The position numbers and the translations under genes were made by a program. Positions 1 to 11,737 of a stretch of DNA of 64,000 nucleotides are shown here, piece by piece (the stretch's first letter is position 1; the number at the start of each line of letters is the position of its first letter). This DNA is from Hofstenia miamia (Eukaryota; Xenacoelomorpha; Acoela), in assembly GCA_004352715.1 (NCBI GenBank), contig SCFE01000095.1, positions 258,743 through 322,742 of the forward strand. Direction: 5' to 3'. The notes below the pieces were generated by a model that did no database searches, was not told the origin of the DNA, and was given only the letters and a program-made list of their open reading frames with translations.

Positions 1-1965
1 TCTTCAGTTCTTCTGTTGTAACCTCCCCGTTTTCTTGTCTTTTTGCCTTGGTCATTCTCTATCTGGTTTTCAGTTACTCATATACTTTCGATAACTTCAT
101 TGCATCTTCAAATGTTCTATGATTGGATCATTCTCCTTTATCTACTTCCTTATAGAATATTCCTTATTGTGCTTCAAACGACTAATCCTTTGATTCAGTT
201 CGTGTTGTAGTTTTTATAGGCTTAACTGAATTTTAGTTCATTATATTATTGTCATGTGCCCTTTTTCTGAGTTTCGTCGCATACAATATTGTTAAGCAAC
301 AAAGATTCATACTAAAAATGAACATGCAAAAAGAGCAATGATAAATAGCTATAATCTGATTTCATAATTCCATTTACTTTCACCTGAAATGATTGCAAGT
401 GGTTCAAAGCATATACAACTCTCATCTGCTGCTATCGGACTTAAACATTAATTTTTAGCCCTAGTCTAAATCTTATCTAAGTTATTTATGTAAGTCAACT
501 CATTGAATATGTCCCACATTAAGTAGGAGACTGCTGTTTCCAGCTAGAGAGTTATATAGAGTAACTGATTTAACCCAACCCGATTTCGGGTTTCGGGTCG
601 GGTTGGGCTCGGATAAACAAAGATTAGATTGATTGATAAAGAGGGTACATGTGTTAATCATCAGTTGATTTAGGAAATATCCAAGAGATTAAGTGCTGCC
701 AATCATTTGCTGTACTTAGCTTATTAGAAAATGACTGATGTTTACCGTGATGTGATTGGAGAAAATGCAAGATGTTAAACTTACGGATCGGGTCGTGTTC
801 AGGTAGTAAATATTTTTGTAATTTTAGCACAATACATGCATTCTATTTTATTTGTTTATAGTTAATAATGATATTGCGTTGAATTTTTATGCAGATTTGA
901 GAGGTAAATCCCCCCTCACCCCGCAAATTCCGTCTATGCAGAAAGTTTCTTTTCATAAAATGCTAGGAAAACTCGTTATTATTTATTACACGTTTTTGCA
1001 TTTGTTTCGAACTTTCATATATATTACAGAAAGATTTTTCAATTCCTTGATAGGAATTGGTAAATAATAGTTTTTCTGGAATTTGAATTAGAATTGACCG
1101 ATTGTTAAGTATGTGAATTGGATTAGGAATTGAACAAAATATCAGAAATGAGCTAGAAATTGGTATTCTAAATTGACTTTAAAATCCCACTTAATTCGAA
1201 AAATTATTTCTTATACTTGCATAAGAGCTCAATCGCACTATTTACGACGCAGATGATCGATTAATTCATCAAATTCACGAGAATGCGTTTTGTAAAATAT
1301 TTAAATACTAAACTTATAGTTAACAAAATGTAGAAAATGTAAAATTATTTATGAATGATATTATTGGTCCGTAGGAATCGGGATTGAAGAATTGAAATTT
1401 TTAGTTACAGACACTTACTCTAGAAGAAGAAGGAAGAAAAGAGCAAAAATGGGATGATATTAATTAAAGCCTCAGAAGAATCTATAAAGTAGCATGTAAG
1501 TGGCAACAAACTATGATTAACACATATTGATAACTTTCAAAAAGATTACTAAGTCAGCACTGATCTTCAATATAAAAAAAGGGAATTGTTATAATTGCAA
1601 CAAAAAAATTATTTTAATGAAGAATATGCTAAGTTTTTCATAATAATCATTTATGAATATGAATAAATATATGTGTATAATTAGCATATCTTTTACTTTT
1701 AGGCAATATCTTATGATCAATAAAACACTTATCTTAACTCATAACCAATGGTAACAAAAACTATTATACAAGCATAATTCGGTTGACCAGTTGTTCTATA
1801 TAATAATATGAACCGATAAAAAATTATATTCATGCATAATTTTGGCATTTTGAAATAATGTGTCATAAAATACTGTTCAAAGTTTTTGCAAAAATTTGTT
1901 ATGCTTTCTTGAATTGAGAGCATAACTTAGACAACTTGCTTTGGAGTTTTGAATGAACGCATAAC
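1..1965. other. non-coding AT-rich stretch with a MITE-like palindrome
   Basis: I see no gene here. The short open frames are what AT-rich DNA gives by chance. The one structured part is at about 570-614, where a CCCAACCCGA arm faces a TCGGGTTGGG arm around a GGGTTTCGGG centre. A second GATCGGGTCGTGTTC block lies at about 786-800. GC-rich self-complementary blocks like this, in AT-rich DNA, are typical of ends of non-autonomous hAT-like elements. I could not define both ends, so no element is delimited. Confidence 0.5.
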
Positions 1966-2064
1966 ATGGCCACCAGTGAGGCTAGGCAGGAGGATATTAT
2001 TTACAAGCGACAACTGCTTGCCATTCTTGTTCACTTGGCAGTGACACATTTATTTTCCACATAA
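1966..2064 (+). CDS. possible 32-aa small ORF or exon, function unknown
   Basis: ATG in a fair context (AACATGGCC) opens a 32-codon frame ending in TAA. The peptide starts MATSEARQEDIIYKRQ and continues with a hydrophobic stretch (LLAILVHLAV) that could be a short membrane segment. Base composition is clearly less AT-rich than the flanks, which is the main reason to list it. It could be a first exon, a micropeptide or chance. There is no homology I recognise. Confidence 0.2.
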   Translation: MATSEARQEDIIYKRQLLAILVHLAVTHLFST

Positions 2065-2317
2065 GCTAATAATTATAGTAAAGATACTGGAGTGACTGTA
2101 AGCATTAAACCTATCTTTGAAACATAAAAACCAATTATTCTGTACAGAATGTTTTTGACGTAGGGTTTGCATAGTCATATTTTTAACGCAAGAAAATCAA
2201 CAAAATATATTTTGAATAAAAATGTTTTATTTTATAGAGCACTACTAAGCATTGATTTGAAAAGCGAGACATGTCTATTGCAAAGATTATTTGGATTACA
2301 GAATGGTAGCATTTTTT

Positions 2318-3317
2318 NNNNNNNNNNNNNNNNNNNNNNNNNNNNNNNNNNNNNNNNNNNNNNNNNNNNNNNNNNNNNNNNNNNNNNNNNNNNNNNNNNN
2401 NNNNNNNNNNNNNNNNNNNNNNNNNNNNNNNNNNNNNNNNNNNNNNNNNNNNNNNNNNNNNNNNNNNNNNNNNNNNNNNNNNNNNNNNNNNNNNNNNNNN
2501 NNNNNNNNNNNNNNNNNNNNNNNNNNNNNNNNNNNNNNNNNNNNNNNNNNNNNNNNNNNNNNNNNNNNNNNNNNNNNNNNNNNNNNNNNNNNNNNNNNNN
2601 NNNNNNNNNNNNNNNNNNNNNNNNNNNNNNNNNNNNNNNNNNNNNNNNNNNNNNNNNNNNNNNNNNNNNNNNNNNNNNNNNNNNNNNNNNNNNNNNNNNN
2701 NNNNNNNNNNNNNNNNNNNNNNNNNNNNNNNNNNNNNNNNNNNNNNNNNNNNNNNNNNNNNNNNNNNNNNNNNNNNNNNNNNNNNNNNNNNNNNNNNNNN
2801 NNNNNNNNNNNNNNNNNNNNNNNNNNNNNNNNNNNNNNNNNNNNNNNNNNNNNNNNNNNNNNNNNNNNNNNNNNNNNNNNNNNNNNNNNNNNNNNNNNNN
2901 NNNNNNNNNNNNNNNNNNNNNNNNNNNNNNNNNNNNNNNNNNNNNNNNNNNNNNNNNNNNNNNNNNNNNNNNNNNNNNNNNNNNNNNNNNNNNNNNNNNN
3001 NNNNNNNNNNNNNNNNNNNNNNNNNNNNNNNNNNNNNNNNNNNNNNNNNNNNNNNNNNNNNNNNNNNNNNNNNNNNNNNNNNNNNNNNNNNNNNNNNNNN
3101 NNNNNNNNNNNNNNNNNNNNNNNNNNNNNNNNNNNNNNNNNNNNNNNNNNNNNNNNNNNNNNNNNNNNNNNNNNNNNNNNNNNNNNNNNNNNNNNNNNNN
3201 NNNNNNNNNNNNNNNNNNNNNNNNNNNNNNNNNNNNNNNNNNNNNNNNNNNNNNNNNNNNNNNNNNNNNNNNNNNNNNNNNNNNNNNNNNNNNNNNNNNN
3301 NNNNNNNNNNNNNNNNN
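2318..3317. other. assembly gap, 1000 N
   Basis: Exactly 1000 N, so probably a placeholder of unknown true size. All long open frames across it are artefacts. The sequence to its right (from 3318) is duplicated in inverted orientation at 14763-15534, so the join may be wrong. Confidence 0.95.
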
Positions 3318-4518
3318 GATAGAAGACTAACGTAATACTTGGCATGCAGAGTTCTAGTAGTGGTCAGCATGGTAAGTGAATGCATCAAACTTTGAATTTC
3401 GTTATGCAGGAAAATCTGTAAAAAGTTTGTTGCAGGATTTTATATGGATTAGTGTTGTATAAGTATCTTCCCAATACTATCTCAATTTTCGCATAGAATA
3501 TAATTTTAATAAAATAAATTGCTTCATAATTAAATAAAATAAGATAATACAATAATAGATCAACTCACTAATATGGGTAAAGAAGGAGCAAATAATCAAT
3601 ATTTGAAATTTGCCATGAAATGTTTTAATATATTTAACAAATATTGTAGCCATTCGTAATCATCACAAAAATTTAATCTAAAATGCACTAAAAAGTGCAC
3701 ATACAGTGAAATTTTTAAAAAAATTGCAACAAATTTATTTACTAAATTTCCTTATTGTTAATTTAAGAGAACCATTGTTTCGTTACATCTCGTGAATTTG
3801 TCTGCATGCATTTGTTTCATTGGCCGAAATTTGAAACTCTTTATTCCCAAAATGTAGTTATATTTTTATTGATCAATCAGATGTAATTGTTTCAGTGAAA
3901 TTATTGTACGGAATAGTTATATACTACATTGCTTAGTACTTTAATATTGAATTCATTAATAGATCTTTATTACCTTAATACAGGTTTAAATATTTATTAA
4001 GAGTTAACAAAATTTTACATTGAATGCTGAAATGCACAATAATCGGTATGTATCTATATCTAATATCGGTATTAAAATGGAATTAAGATGCAGTCTACAA
4101 AAAGCAAGCAGATTCTTTTTAACTGAGTTCGAATTGCTTGGGCCCACCACTGGTAACTGGTAAGCAAAAAGAACAGCACGAATTTATGCTAACGCATTGA
4201 ACTCGATTTGTCAGGTGTAAGCATTAATAGGCAAGCATTCTAAGAATGTTCCTACCAATATCGAAGCAAAGGCTTTACGAAAACCAAGTTGAAGCATGTA
4301 AGAAAACTGATCATCTTCATATAATATATATATATATATATATATACATCATCAAAAAACGATAGGTTTGGGTGACTGTAGAGGGAGTCATAATTAAACC
4401 AAATTGTTGATTATTAAGTTTGTAGCATACAAAAGTCTAATGTCAATTTTGTGTGGAATATATTTTGTTTATTATTTTTCTTTGCCCAAAACGGTTTTCT
4501 TCAGTTAACATCATTCTG
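3318..4518. repeat. isolated 1.2-kb contig, inverted duplicate of 14763-15534
   Basis: This contig lies between two 1000-N gaps. Its reverse complement is found at 14763-15534: 3318-3945 pairs with about 14910-15534 and 4374-4518 with about 14763-14908, with no difference in the parts I compared base by base. The stretch 3946-4373, which holds a (TA)n run at 4324-4346, is missing in the other copy and replaced there by one N at 14909. Both contig ends stop inside the matching region. This suggests a redundant haplotype contig placed in the wrong orientation, not a biological inverted duplication. I see no gene in it. Confidence 0.75.
4324..4346. repeat. (TA)n microsatellite
   Basis: About 23 bases of alternating T and A. 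It lies in the part of this contig that is lost at the single-N join in the inverted copy, so it may be what broke that assembly. Confidence 0.9.
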
Positions 4519-5518
4519 NNNNNNNNNNNNNNNNNNNNNNNNNNNNNNNNNNNNNNNNNNNNNNNNNNNNNNNNNNNNNNNNNNNNNNNNNNNNNNNNNN
4601 NNNNNNNNNNNNNNNNNNNNNNNNNNNNNNNNNNNNNNNNNNNNNNNNNNNNNNNNNNNNNNNNNNNNNNNNNNNNNNNNNNNNNNNNNNNNNNNNNNNN
4701 NNNNNNNNNNNNNNNNNNNNNNNNNNNNNNNNNNNNNNNNNNNNNNNNNNNNNNNNNNNNNNNNNNNNNNNNNNNNNNNNNNNNNNNNNNNNNNNNNNNN
4801 NNNNNNNNNNNNNNNNNNNNNNNNNNNNNNNNNNNNNNNNNNNNNNNNNNNNNNNNNNNNNNNNNNNNNNNNNNNNNNNNNNNNNNNNNNNNNNNNNNNN
4901 NNNNNNNNNNNNNNNNNNNNNNNNNNNNNNNNNNNNNNNNNNNNNNNNNNNNNNNNNNNNNNNNNNNNNNNNNNNNNNNNNNNNNNNNNNNNNNNNNNNN
5001 NNNNNNNNNNNNNNNNNNNNNNNNNNNNNNNNNNNNNNNNNNNNNNNNNNNNNNNNNNNNNNNNNNNNNNNNNNNNNNNNNNNNNNNNNNNNNNNNNNNN
5101 NNNNNNNNNNNNNNNNNNNNNNNNNNNNNNNNNNNNNNNNNNNNNNNNNNNNNNNNNNNNNNNNNNNNNNNNNNNNNNNNNNNNNNNNNNNNNNNNNNNN
5201 NNNNNNNNNNNNNNNNNNNNNNNNNNNNNNNNNNNNNNNNNNNNNNNNNNNNNNNNNNNNNNNNNNNNNNNNNNNNNNNNNNNNNNNNNNNNNNNNNNNN
5301 NNNNNNNNNNNNNNNNNNNNNNNNNNNNNNNNNNNNNNNNNNNNNNNNNNNNNNNNNNNNNNNNNNNNNNNNNNNNNNNNNNNNNNNNNNNNNNNNNNNN
5401 NNNNNNNNNNNNNNNNNNNNNNNNNNNNNNNNNNNNNNNNNNNNNNNNNNNNNNNNNNNNNNNNNNNNNNNNNNNNNNNNNNNNNNNNNNNNNNNNNNNN
5501 NNNNNNNNNNNNNNNNNN
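4519..5518. other. assembly gap, 1000 N
   Basis: Exactly 1000 N. The left edge matches the start of the inverted copy at 14763, whose outward continuation (14640-14762) is therefore the likely true sequence beyond 4518. The LINE that begins right after this gap may not be adjacent in the real genome. Confidence 0.95.
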
Positions 5519-7340
5519 GCTTAAGCCTGATATCGACCCTAACTTGTTTAACCCAGACCGACAACATTTTAAGGTTTTTGCTAAGTATCGAATGGGTAGA
5601 GGTGGTGGATAATTGTGCCAAAATGCTTAAAGCCAGCCTGTAAATCTGAATATGAACTTAATCACCAAATATTTGAATCGCTGTGGATAGAAATATAATC
5701 AATAGAGAACTGTTTCCAAAAAGATTTGATAAACGTAACTTATAATCCAAATAAAAATTACCTAGTCGAATATTTAAATTATAAAATATACGAAATATCT
5801 GAAATATGTAATAATTATAACTCTCTAAATATATTCGGTGACTTTAAGATTCATTACTTGCATAACTCTTATGAACGAATTCCTATCTGATATCTCATAA
5901 TAACTGCAGTTGTGTAGCACTACTAGATTTAAGTAAGGCATTCAATTCAATGAATTTCGATATCTTGCAAGACAAGCTTATAAATTATAATTTTGGTGTT
6001 AATTCAATTAATTTAATCATGAACTTCTTAAAAAATAGACAGCAGCGTGTAATATTAAACAGTAAAAAATGAAGCTATGTTACGACTGACCGTGGGGTGC
6101 CCCAAGGTACTGACTGTACTTGGCCCTATTCTATTTGCAATTTTTGTAAATGATATAATAAAACATGATAAACACAGCGACATTTACCAATATGCCGACG
6201 ACACATGCCTAATATGTACCGCAAAAAATGCTTTTGATGCTACAAAAAACCTCCAAACAGATATAGAAAAATTAAACAATTATTTTACAAATAATCAACT
6301 GAAACTCAATATTGAAAAACTCAATTTATAATTTTTTCTCTGAAGGCACAAAGAAATCTGATAAGTGATATAGAACTAAAGATAAATAATGAGTCAATAA
6401 AGCAAAGTGAATCAGTCAGCTATTTAGGAGTGGAGATAGATACTGAATTAACATTTGAAAAATTTCTACTGAATAAGATTCAAAAAATGACTGAAGTCAT
6501 TAGATATCTTTATCACTTACGCAATGTAATATCAATCAATTATCATAAACAACTGATACATGCTTTCTGTTTGTCTCATTTTCAATACTGTCCGTTTCTT
6601 TTAACTAACCTAAATTCGAAACATCGTTTAATTGGTGTATAAAAACTCTAAGCTTTGCACAAAAGCATGACGAAGCATCAGTATATCGTGATAAATATAA
6701 AATATTATTTCCGTTCTATCAAATTCATATGCATATGCTATCTATCTTATTTAAATTCAAATCTNNNNNNNNNNNNNNNNNNNNNNNNNNNNNNNNNNNN
6801 NNNNNNNNNNNNNNNNNNNNNNNNNNNNNNNNNNNNNNNNNNNNNNNNNNNNNNNNNNNNNNNNNNNNNNNNNNNNNNNNNNNNNNNNNNNNNNNNNNNN
6901 NNNNNNNNNNNNNNNNNNNNNNNNNNNNNNNNNNNNNNNNNNNNNNNNNNNNNNNNNNNNNNNNNNNNNNNNNNNNNNNNNNNNNNNNNNNNNNNNNNNN
7001 NNNNNNNNNNNNNNNNNNNNNNNNNNNNNNNNNNNNNNNNNNNNNNNNNNNNNNNNNNNNNNNNNNNNNNNNNNNNNNNNNNNNNNNNNNNNNNNNNNNN
7101 NNNNNNNNNNNNNNNNNNNNNNNNNNNNNNNNNNNNNNNNNNNNNNNNNNNNNNNATAAAAATTATAATGGTTTTCATCATATATCAATTAAATTGTTGA
7201 GTAATTTAGATTATGAAAAGCGAATAGAAAAAAACTATAAAAAGTTTAGAAAAAAATTGAAACAATTTCTTCTAATAAAACAGTATACATTAGGTGACGG
7301 TAATACACTTCATGCATTCGAAACATACATTCAACATTGA
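5519..7340 (+). pseudogene. decayed non-LTR retrotransposon (LINE): endonuclease and reverse transcriptase
   Basis: Fragments of a LINE ORF2 in order. At 5520-5615 there is endonuclease-like sequence with HFKVFAKYRMGRGGG, matching the usual RGGG signature of APE-type LINE endonucleases. At 5740-5890 comes a further endonuclease part with FGDFKIHYL (the GDFNI motif). At 5905-6060 is early reverse transcriptase (VALLDLSKAFNSMNFDIL). GVPQGT and LGPILFAIFVNDI lie at about 6090-6155 and the catalytic YADDT at about 6190-6204. Late RT and thumb (YLGVEIDTELTFEKFL) are at 6420-6640. The C-terminal end (FRKKLKQFLL) is at 7156-7340, after an internal gap. There are in-frame stops (for example TGA at about 6070), a frameshift inside GVPQGT/LGP and a deletion between endonuclease and RT, so it is dead. 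It resembles CR1/L2/jockey-type LINEs; the clade is not resolved. Confidence 0.88.
6765..7155. other. assembly gap, 391 N inside the LINE
   Basis: 391 N. A non-round size suggests an estimated gap. LINE-like coding sequence continues on both sides, so the hidden part probably holds the region between RT thumb and the ORF2 C-terminus. Confidence 0.95.
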
Positions 7341-7657
7341 GCACCTACACAAATATTCACTCAAACATTGATTATAGTATTATATATATACATATTAATT
7401 TGTAGTTAATTATTTGTTTATGTTTTATTTTTGTCATCTGTTAGTTTGTAGATTTTTGTATACATGTACTGCGCAAAAAATTTGCTCTGACTCTTATCAA
7501 TGAAAGTGAAAAGGAATTAACACTAGGTTGCCAGTGTATCCATAATAATATGATACAATCAGTTTAGTCTAGAGTTTCAAACAACTTTACTCAAGGTAAT
7601 TTAGACATTTGGATATCCTTGCATATAGATACATCTATGGATAAATAGGTTTCCCTG
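7341..7657. other. LINE 3' flank, no gene
   Basis: AT-rich sequence after the LINE stop, which may include the element's 3' UTR. No poly-A tail or simple-repeat tail clearly marks the LINE end. Confidence 0.4.
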
Positions 7658-7903
7658 TTATTGTGAACTTTTGCAATTGAATCCACGCTTTTCATATATT
7701 AATTCGCACTTGTGGTTGAGATTTGTCACAGCTTCAGCATTTGCAATTGTATTACTCAACATCCAAGGAGAACCAAAAGAATTCCTGGTAATCTTGAGTG
7801 GGGATTTTCCACAAATGCTTATAATGTTGTCCAACTTATGCCCATCTTTGAGCCTAACTTTCATCAAATCTCCAAAAGGAGGTGAATACTTCGTTTGTTT
7901 CAA
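7658..7903 (-). CDS. unidentified minus-strand ORF, possible exon or gene fragment
   Basis: An 81-codon minus-strand frame less AT-rich than its surroundings, with a protein-like composition. Recognisable stretches are FGDLMKVRLKDGHKLDN, SICGKSPLKITRNSFGSPWM and CELIYEKRGFNC. Three cysteines and a CG..P..I...spacing followed by GF near the end are faintly reminiscent of the C-terminal half of a CUB domain, but I do not claim it. The opposite strand is also open for 79 codons, which lowers confidence. If this is an exon, the others are not visible. A fragment of an old element is equally possible. Confidence 0.3.
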   Translation of the reverse strand: MKQTKYSPPFGDLMKVRLKDGHKLDNIISICGKSPLKITRNSFGSPWMLSNTIANAEAVTNLNHKCELIYEKRGFNCKSSQ

Positions 7904-7910
7904 TGATTAA

Positions 7911-9400
7911 GGCCAGTGGGACACCAACTCAGAGTGCTAAAGCTAATATTAGTTTTGACAGCTAAATAGAAATACAGCATCCCCGTTGTAAAATATATTG
8001 CAGGCTATAAAATTTTAATCACTTTGGTTGTTGGAAAGATCAGCGTATGTAGAAAACGATTATGGCACGAAGTTCGTACAAATTAACGATCAAATGCTAT
8101 TTTAACAATCAGGCGCTTGCATTACAGTGACAAAATCCTGATTTAATATTATAGCAAATGAATGAAATAAGCAGTTACTTCAAAAAGTATATTGACCGAC
8201 AGGCTTGCCATTGATCGAAATCTAGCTTAATTATTTCTTTACTTTATAGTTATGTAAAATTTCAACTATTTCAACTTATATACAATTCTATATTATATGA
8301 TGTGTACAATAATGAATCATTATTATAATGATTTATAGTTTGAGCTTACATTAATAAATCCAAAAGCATTTACAAGATAAGTTTATAGAAAATATCCCAT
8401 TGATGTAATTGCATTGAAGCACTTTGAACATGAAATTTTAAAATAATATAGACCCTGCTCGATACAGCCAAAGGTTAACAAGCAGATATCCTGGGAAGTC
8501 TTTGTTTAAGTGAAATAATAAATGAGCGAAATAATTTATATTATATGCATTAATTATGCATTAATAGAATTTGCCAGCCATTGCAACATTAAACAGAATT
8601 AATGAAAGTATATTCTAAGCACCTTTATAGATCAAATGAATCGATAAAATACAAAACGACTTTAGCTAATATACAAAAGAATTAATTTATCAAATCAACA
8701 AACGAACTTTCTAATACCGTGTCTATGACTGTAAAATCTTGATATACAATAAAGTGAGGAGTTGATCCTCTTAAGATATCTATTGTAATTTGTAATACTA
8801 TTGTTATGCACATATTTCAAAAACACGATGAAATTCAATTTTGCAAGAATAGAGGACGAATATAAAGAAATAAATTGACATTTGCTACTGAAAATATTAT
8901 AGAACTTCATAAAGTCAGAGTTGAAAAGATAGAAACTAACTCAGACTCAAACTACCCAAAACAAAATAATGTAAAGTCTGCTTGGAATCATTACAACCTG
9001 TAAAAATGAAAAAAATATCGACCAAACTTAAAAGAAAATGAAAAGACGGTCCAAGACTAATGGTATATGCTTCAACTATTTGCAATTTTGACAATAACTT
9101 ATAGCAGTACCAGTATTGAAATTTTACGACTTTCGCAGAATTTCAGTACAGCAAATGATTGTAGATTGTTACAACTGACCAGTTTAAAAAATAGTCCAAA
9201 TTGGAATCAGGGGAAATTATAAGTTTTATCTATAAGGTATCAAGAAACTTCAAAAAGTACAAGTCCCACATTTAAGTAGAGAACTTTCCGTGGATCTGGA
9301 TTTAGATATAAATCAATCCAATCCATGGATATCCACAGGGTATTGATCAGAAAATTCATGTAATGGATATCCATGTATCATTGTGATTTTCGATCAAAGG
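7911..9400. other. non-coding AT-rich stretch
   Basis: No gene, RNA or clear repeat recognised. Around 9290-9370 there are alternating TGGAT/ATCCA words (for example CCAATCCATGGATATCCA) which give weak self-complementarity and may belong to a degraded MITE. Confidence 0.5.
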
Positions 9401-9633
9401 CGAACAGATAAAGCTATTTATTTTTGGTAAATTTTTAGTTAAAAAGTTTAAAATGAACAATTAATATGAACTTCCACAATCAATTTGTACAATTCTGACA
9501 ATATTTTGCATGTGTACCAGTCCAATTTTCATTTTTTAACGAAAATTTTTTTGATTTATCCAGTCAAAATCAAATTTGGAAACCTGACGGGGGAGGGGTG
9601 CATTCCACCATGTCCCCCCTGCGTACGCCACTG
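9400..9633 (-). mobile_element. hAT-like MITE, one end recognised
   Basis: The sequence ends at 9633 in the reverse complement of CAGTGGCGTACGCAGG, a classic hAT-type terminus (CAGTGGCG...), followed inward by a GGGGGGACATGGTGGAATG block. The same terminal 30 bases, with a few changes, start the element at 24876 on the plus strand, and internal TTGATTTTGAC also matches. This shows that both are copies of one family. The other end was not found, so the left limit is approximate and the copy may be truncated. Confidence 0.65.
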
Positions 9634-9672
9634 ACTCGAGCTAATTACATGCTTGATAAAATAAAATAAATA

Positions 9673-10692
9673 TTGGACTTGTTTAAAGCATCGCGTGTCC
9701 AACGAAATCATACACTTCATTTAGTCATTCCGATTTTTTCGCGATTGCAACGCAAGCTTAACAAATTACTTGTTGGAGATGGAAGTCTTTGGCTCAAGTT
9801 CTTCTAGATGGTATCAAATTTAAATGCCTGCCAAAGCAAACGTCATACCATTTAATTGCAACTTTGCTCGATCCTCGATTTTCTAACGACCGCAAGTGCA
9901 TCTCTACCCAAAACCGTAAAGTGACAGAGAAGTTTGTACGGGAGGCCTTGATGATGATGTCACGAAATAATGAAGAACCAGTTGCTCCTCCTCTCAGGAA
10001 GCAATACAAAGGCTCCTTTTTTGATTCAGATAGTGAAGAAGAAATTGACTGCATGCTGCAAGTAGCCAATCCTGATTTCANNNNNNNNNNNNNNNNNNNN
10101 NNNNNNNNNNNNNNNNNNNNNNNNNNNNNNNNNNNNNNNNNNNNNNNNNNNNNNNNNNNNNNNNNNNNNNNNNNNNNNNNNNNNNNNNNNNNNNNNNNNN
10201 NNNNNNNNNNNNNNNNNNNNNNNNNNNNNNNNNNNNNNNNNNNNNNNNNNNNNNNNNNNNNNNNNNNNNNNNNNNNNNNNNNNNNNNNNNNNNNNNNNNN
10301 NNNNNNNNNNNNNNNNNNNNNNNNNNNNNNNNNNNNNNNNNNNNNNNNNNNNNNNNNNNNNNNNNNNNNNNNNNNNNNNNNNNNNNNNNNNNNNNNNNNN
10401 NNNNNNNNNNNNNNNNNNNNNNNNNNNNNNNNNNNNNNNNNNNNNNNNNATGAATATTCACTCTACCTAATAGAGTGTTTCGCACTAGATTTCGACAATG
10501 ATTTCGACATTTTAGCATTCTGGAGAAATGCACCCTATGCAAAACTGAAGCAAATTGCTCGATCCCATTTGAGCATCCAAGGCTCCGAAACAATTCCCGA
10601 GGCCACGTTCAGCTCTGCAGGCCTAACAGTCACAGATAGACGCAGTTCCCTCGATCCCGCACGTTAATGAACTTTTGGTTCTGCGAAATTGA
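9673..10692 (+). pseudogene. hAT-superfamily transposase, C-terminal part, frameshifted
   Basis: The frame beginning LDLFKASRVQRNHTLHLVIP and continuing SRLQRKLNKLLVGDGSLW matches the region before the hAT core C-terminus. A frameshift near 9785 moves to the frame with GIKFKCLPKQ and LIATLLDPRF (the LDPRF motif). After the 369-N gap comes the dimerisation region: DILAFWRNAPYAKLKQIAR, LSIQGSETIPEATFSSAG and RRSSLDP, close to the conserved W...YP.L...AR..L.I..S....E..FS.AG. A second frameshift near 10665 precedes NELLVLRN and the stop. The N-terminal BED finger and DDE start are absent, so this is a truncated dead copy. It is clearly hAT (ZBED-like); the subfamily is not assigned. Confidence 0.88.
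10081..10449. other. assembly gap, 369 N inside the hAT pseudogene
   Basis: 369 N (a multiple of three). hAT transposase sequence flanks it on both sides in the same frame. Confidence 0.95.
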
Positions 10693-10779
10693 AATAAAGT
10701 ATCTTAATCCTTTTATTGTATTATGCAATTTATTTTTGTTAAATTTACTTTTAAATTCATTATTTTCTTAATAACTGTA

Positions 10780-10875
10780 GTTTTCAGTACCGGGACCGAC
10801 TTCGGGACCGGGAATAAAGTTATCGGGACCGATACCAGAGACCGAGACTAAAAATTTGAAGTCCCGCAAGCTCTA
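10780..10875 (+). mobile_element. probable right terminal region of the hAT element
   Basis: Sub-terminal CGGGACCG words repeat (about 10791-10835) and the block ends with GTCCCGCAAGCTCTA at 10861-10875. Its complement, TAGAGCTTGCGGGAC, resembles hAT termini. The matching left terminus was not found upstream, in keeping with a 5'-truncated element. Confidence 0.5.
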
Positions 10876-11412
10876 TTTGCAAGTAAGCAGGATCACACCC
10901 AGGATTTTTTATTAGTGGTGGGTTCAGGTTCCTGTTGCCTATACAAAAATATAACTAATTTTTTTATTATTGGAATAGATTACGCATGATAACATGTAAA
11001 GTATACGTACAATCCTTTCTAATTCCAAAAAGAAATATAAAATTTTTTTTGATCTCATTAAATATTATAACAGCATAATGTCGTAGGGAACAGAACGTTA
11101 GCAATTAATAAATTTCTGTGTTTTGATTTCATAAGTGAATACTGGGTTCAGAGATACATTATATGCACCGTTTTGGATCTCCATTTAAATATGCTCCTGT
11201 ACGTATACACTTCTTAGTTAAATTTAACAGGGAGTCTAGATTAGTACAATTCAAAGTTAATTATTGAATCAATGATGTTCTTACAAGAATTGGGGCGCAT
11301 ATAATATAATACGTAAATTTCAAGTTTGGTGAAGTGCAGTAAACGTCAGTTTTAATGATTTCTTGAAAATGTATAATTAAATAAATGTAAAATTAATAAT
11401 CGCAAAGCGAAT
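10876..11412. other. non-coding stretch
   Basis: No gene recognised. AGTGGTGGGTTCAGG at about 10915-10929 looks like another short hAT-type end, but it has no partner. Confidence 0.4.
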
Positions 11413-11602
11413 ATGTATATATATATATATATATATATTGGCACTCGGAAATTTCTCCGTAGGGAATTACCCCGCTGGAAAAATCTCCGTGAGAATATTC
11501 CCTGTAAGAATGTTACCCGTAGTTATTCTAGAAATGGAGCATAATTAAGGTTAACGTTAGGACTAGGGGGATATTCTCACGGGTAAATTACCGGAAATCA
11601 TA
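11413..11602. repeat. TA microsatellite plus imperfect inverted-repeat element
   Basis: An alternating TA run (11413-11438) is followed by a block with repeated CTCCGT/CCCGT words. GTGAGAATATTCCC near 11490 is matched in inverted orientation by GGGGGATATTCTCAC near 11567-11581. Another TA-rich tract follows (about 11600-11620). The layout is a small palindromic element flanked by TA runs, probably a MITE inserted in a microsatellite. Confidence 0.5.
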
Positions 11603-11737
11603 TATACATGTATATATATATTGAAATTATTTTAACAGTATTTCCAATTTCTAGCAAAATAATTGAGGTATTTTTAAGTCCTTTTTAGGTTTGGATTTAG
11701 AAAATTAGGATTTGTGACTTTGGGTTAGGCCTTAAAG

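Noticed and set aside
2167-3388. Long open frames on both strands through the N runs (also at 4443-5643, 6655-7340, 54015-55067, 56402-57485)
   Set aside because: They are open only because N codons are not stops. Real flanking sequence is short, except for the LINE and THAP parts annotated separately.
9789-10069. Start of the hAT frame at 9789
   Set aside because: That position is TTG, not ATG. The real coding context continues upstream in another frame, so it is a frameshifted pseudogene and not a gene start.
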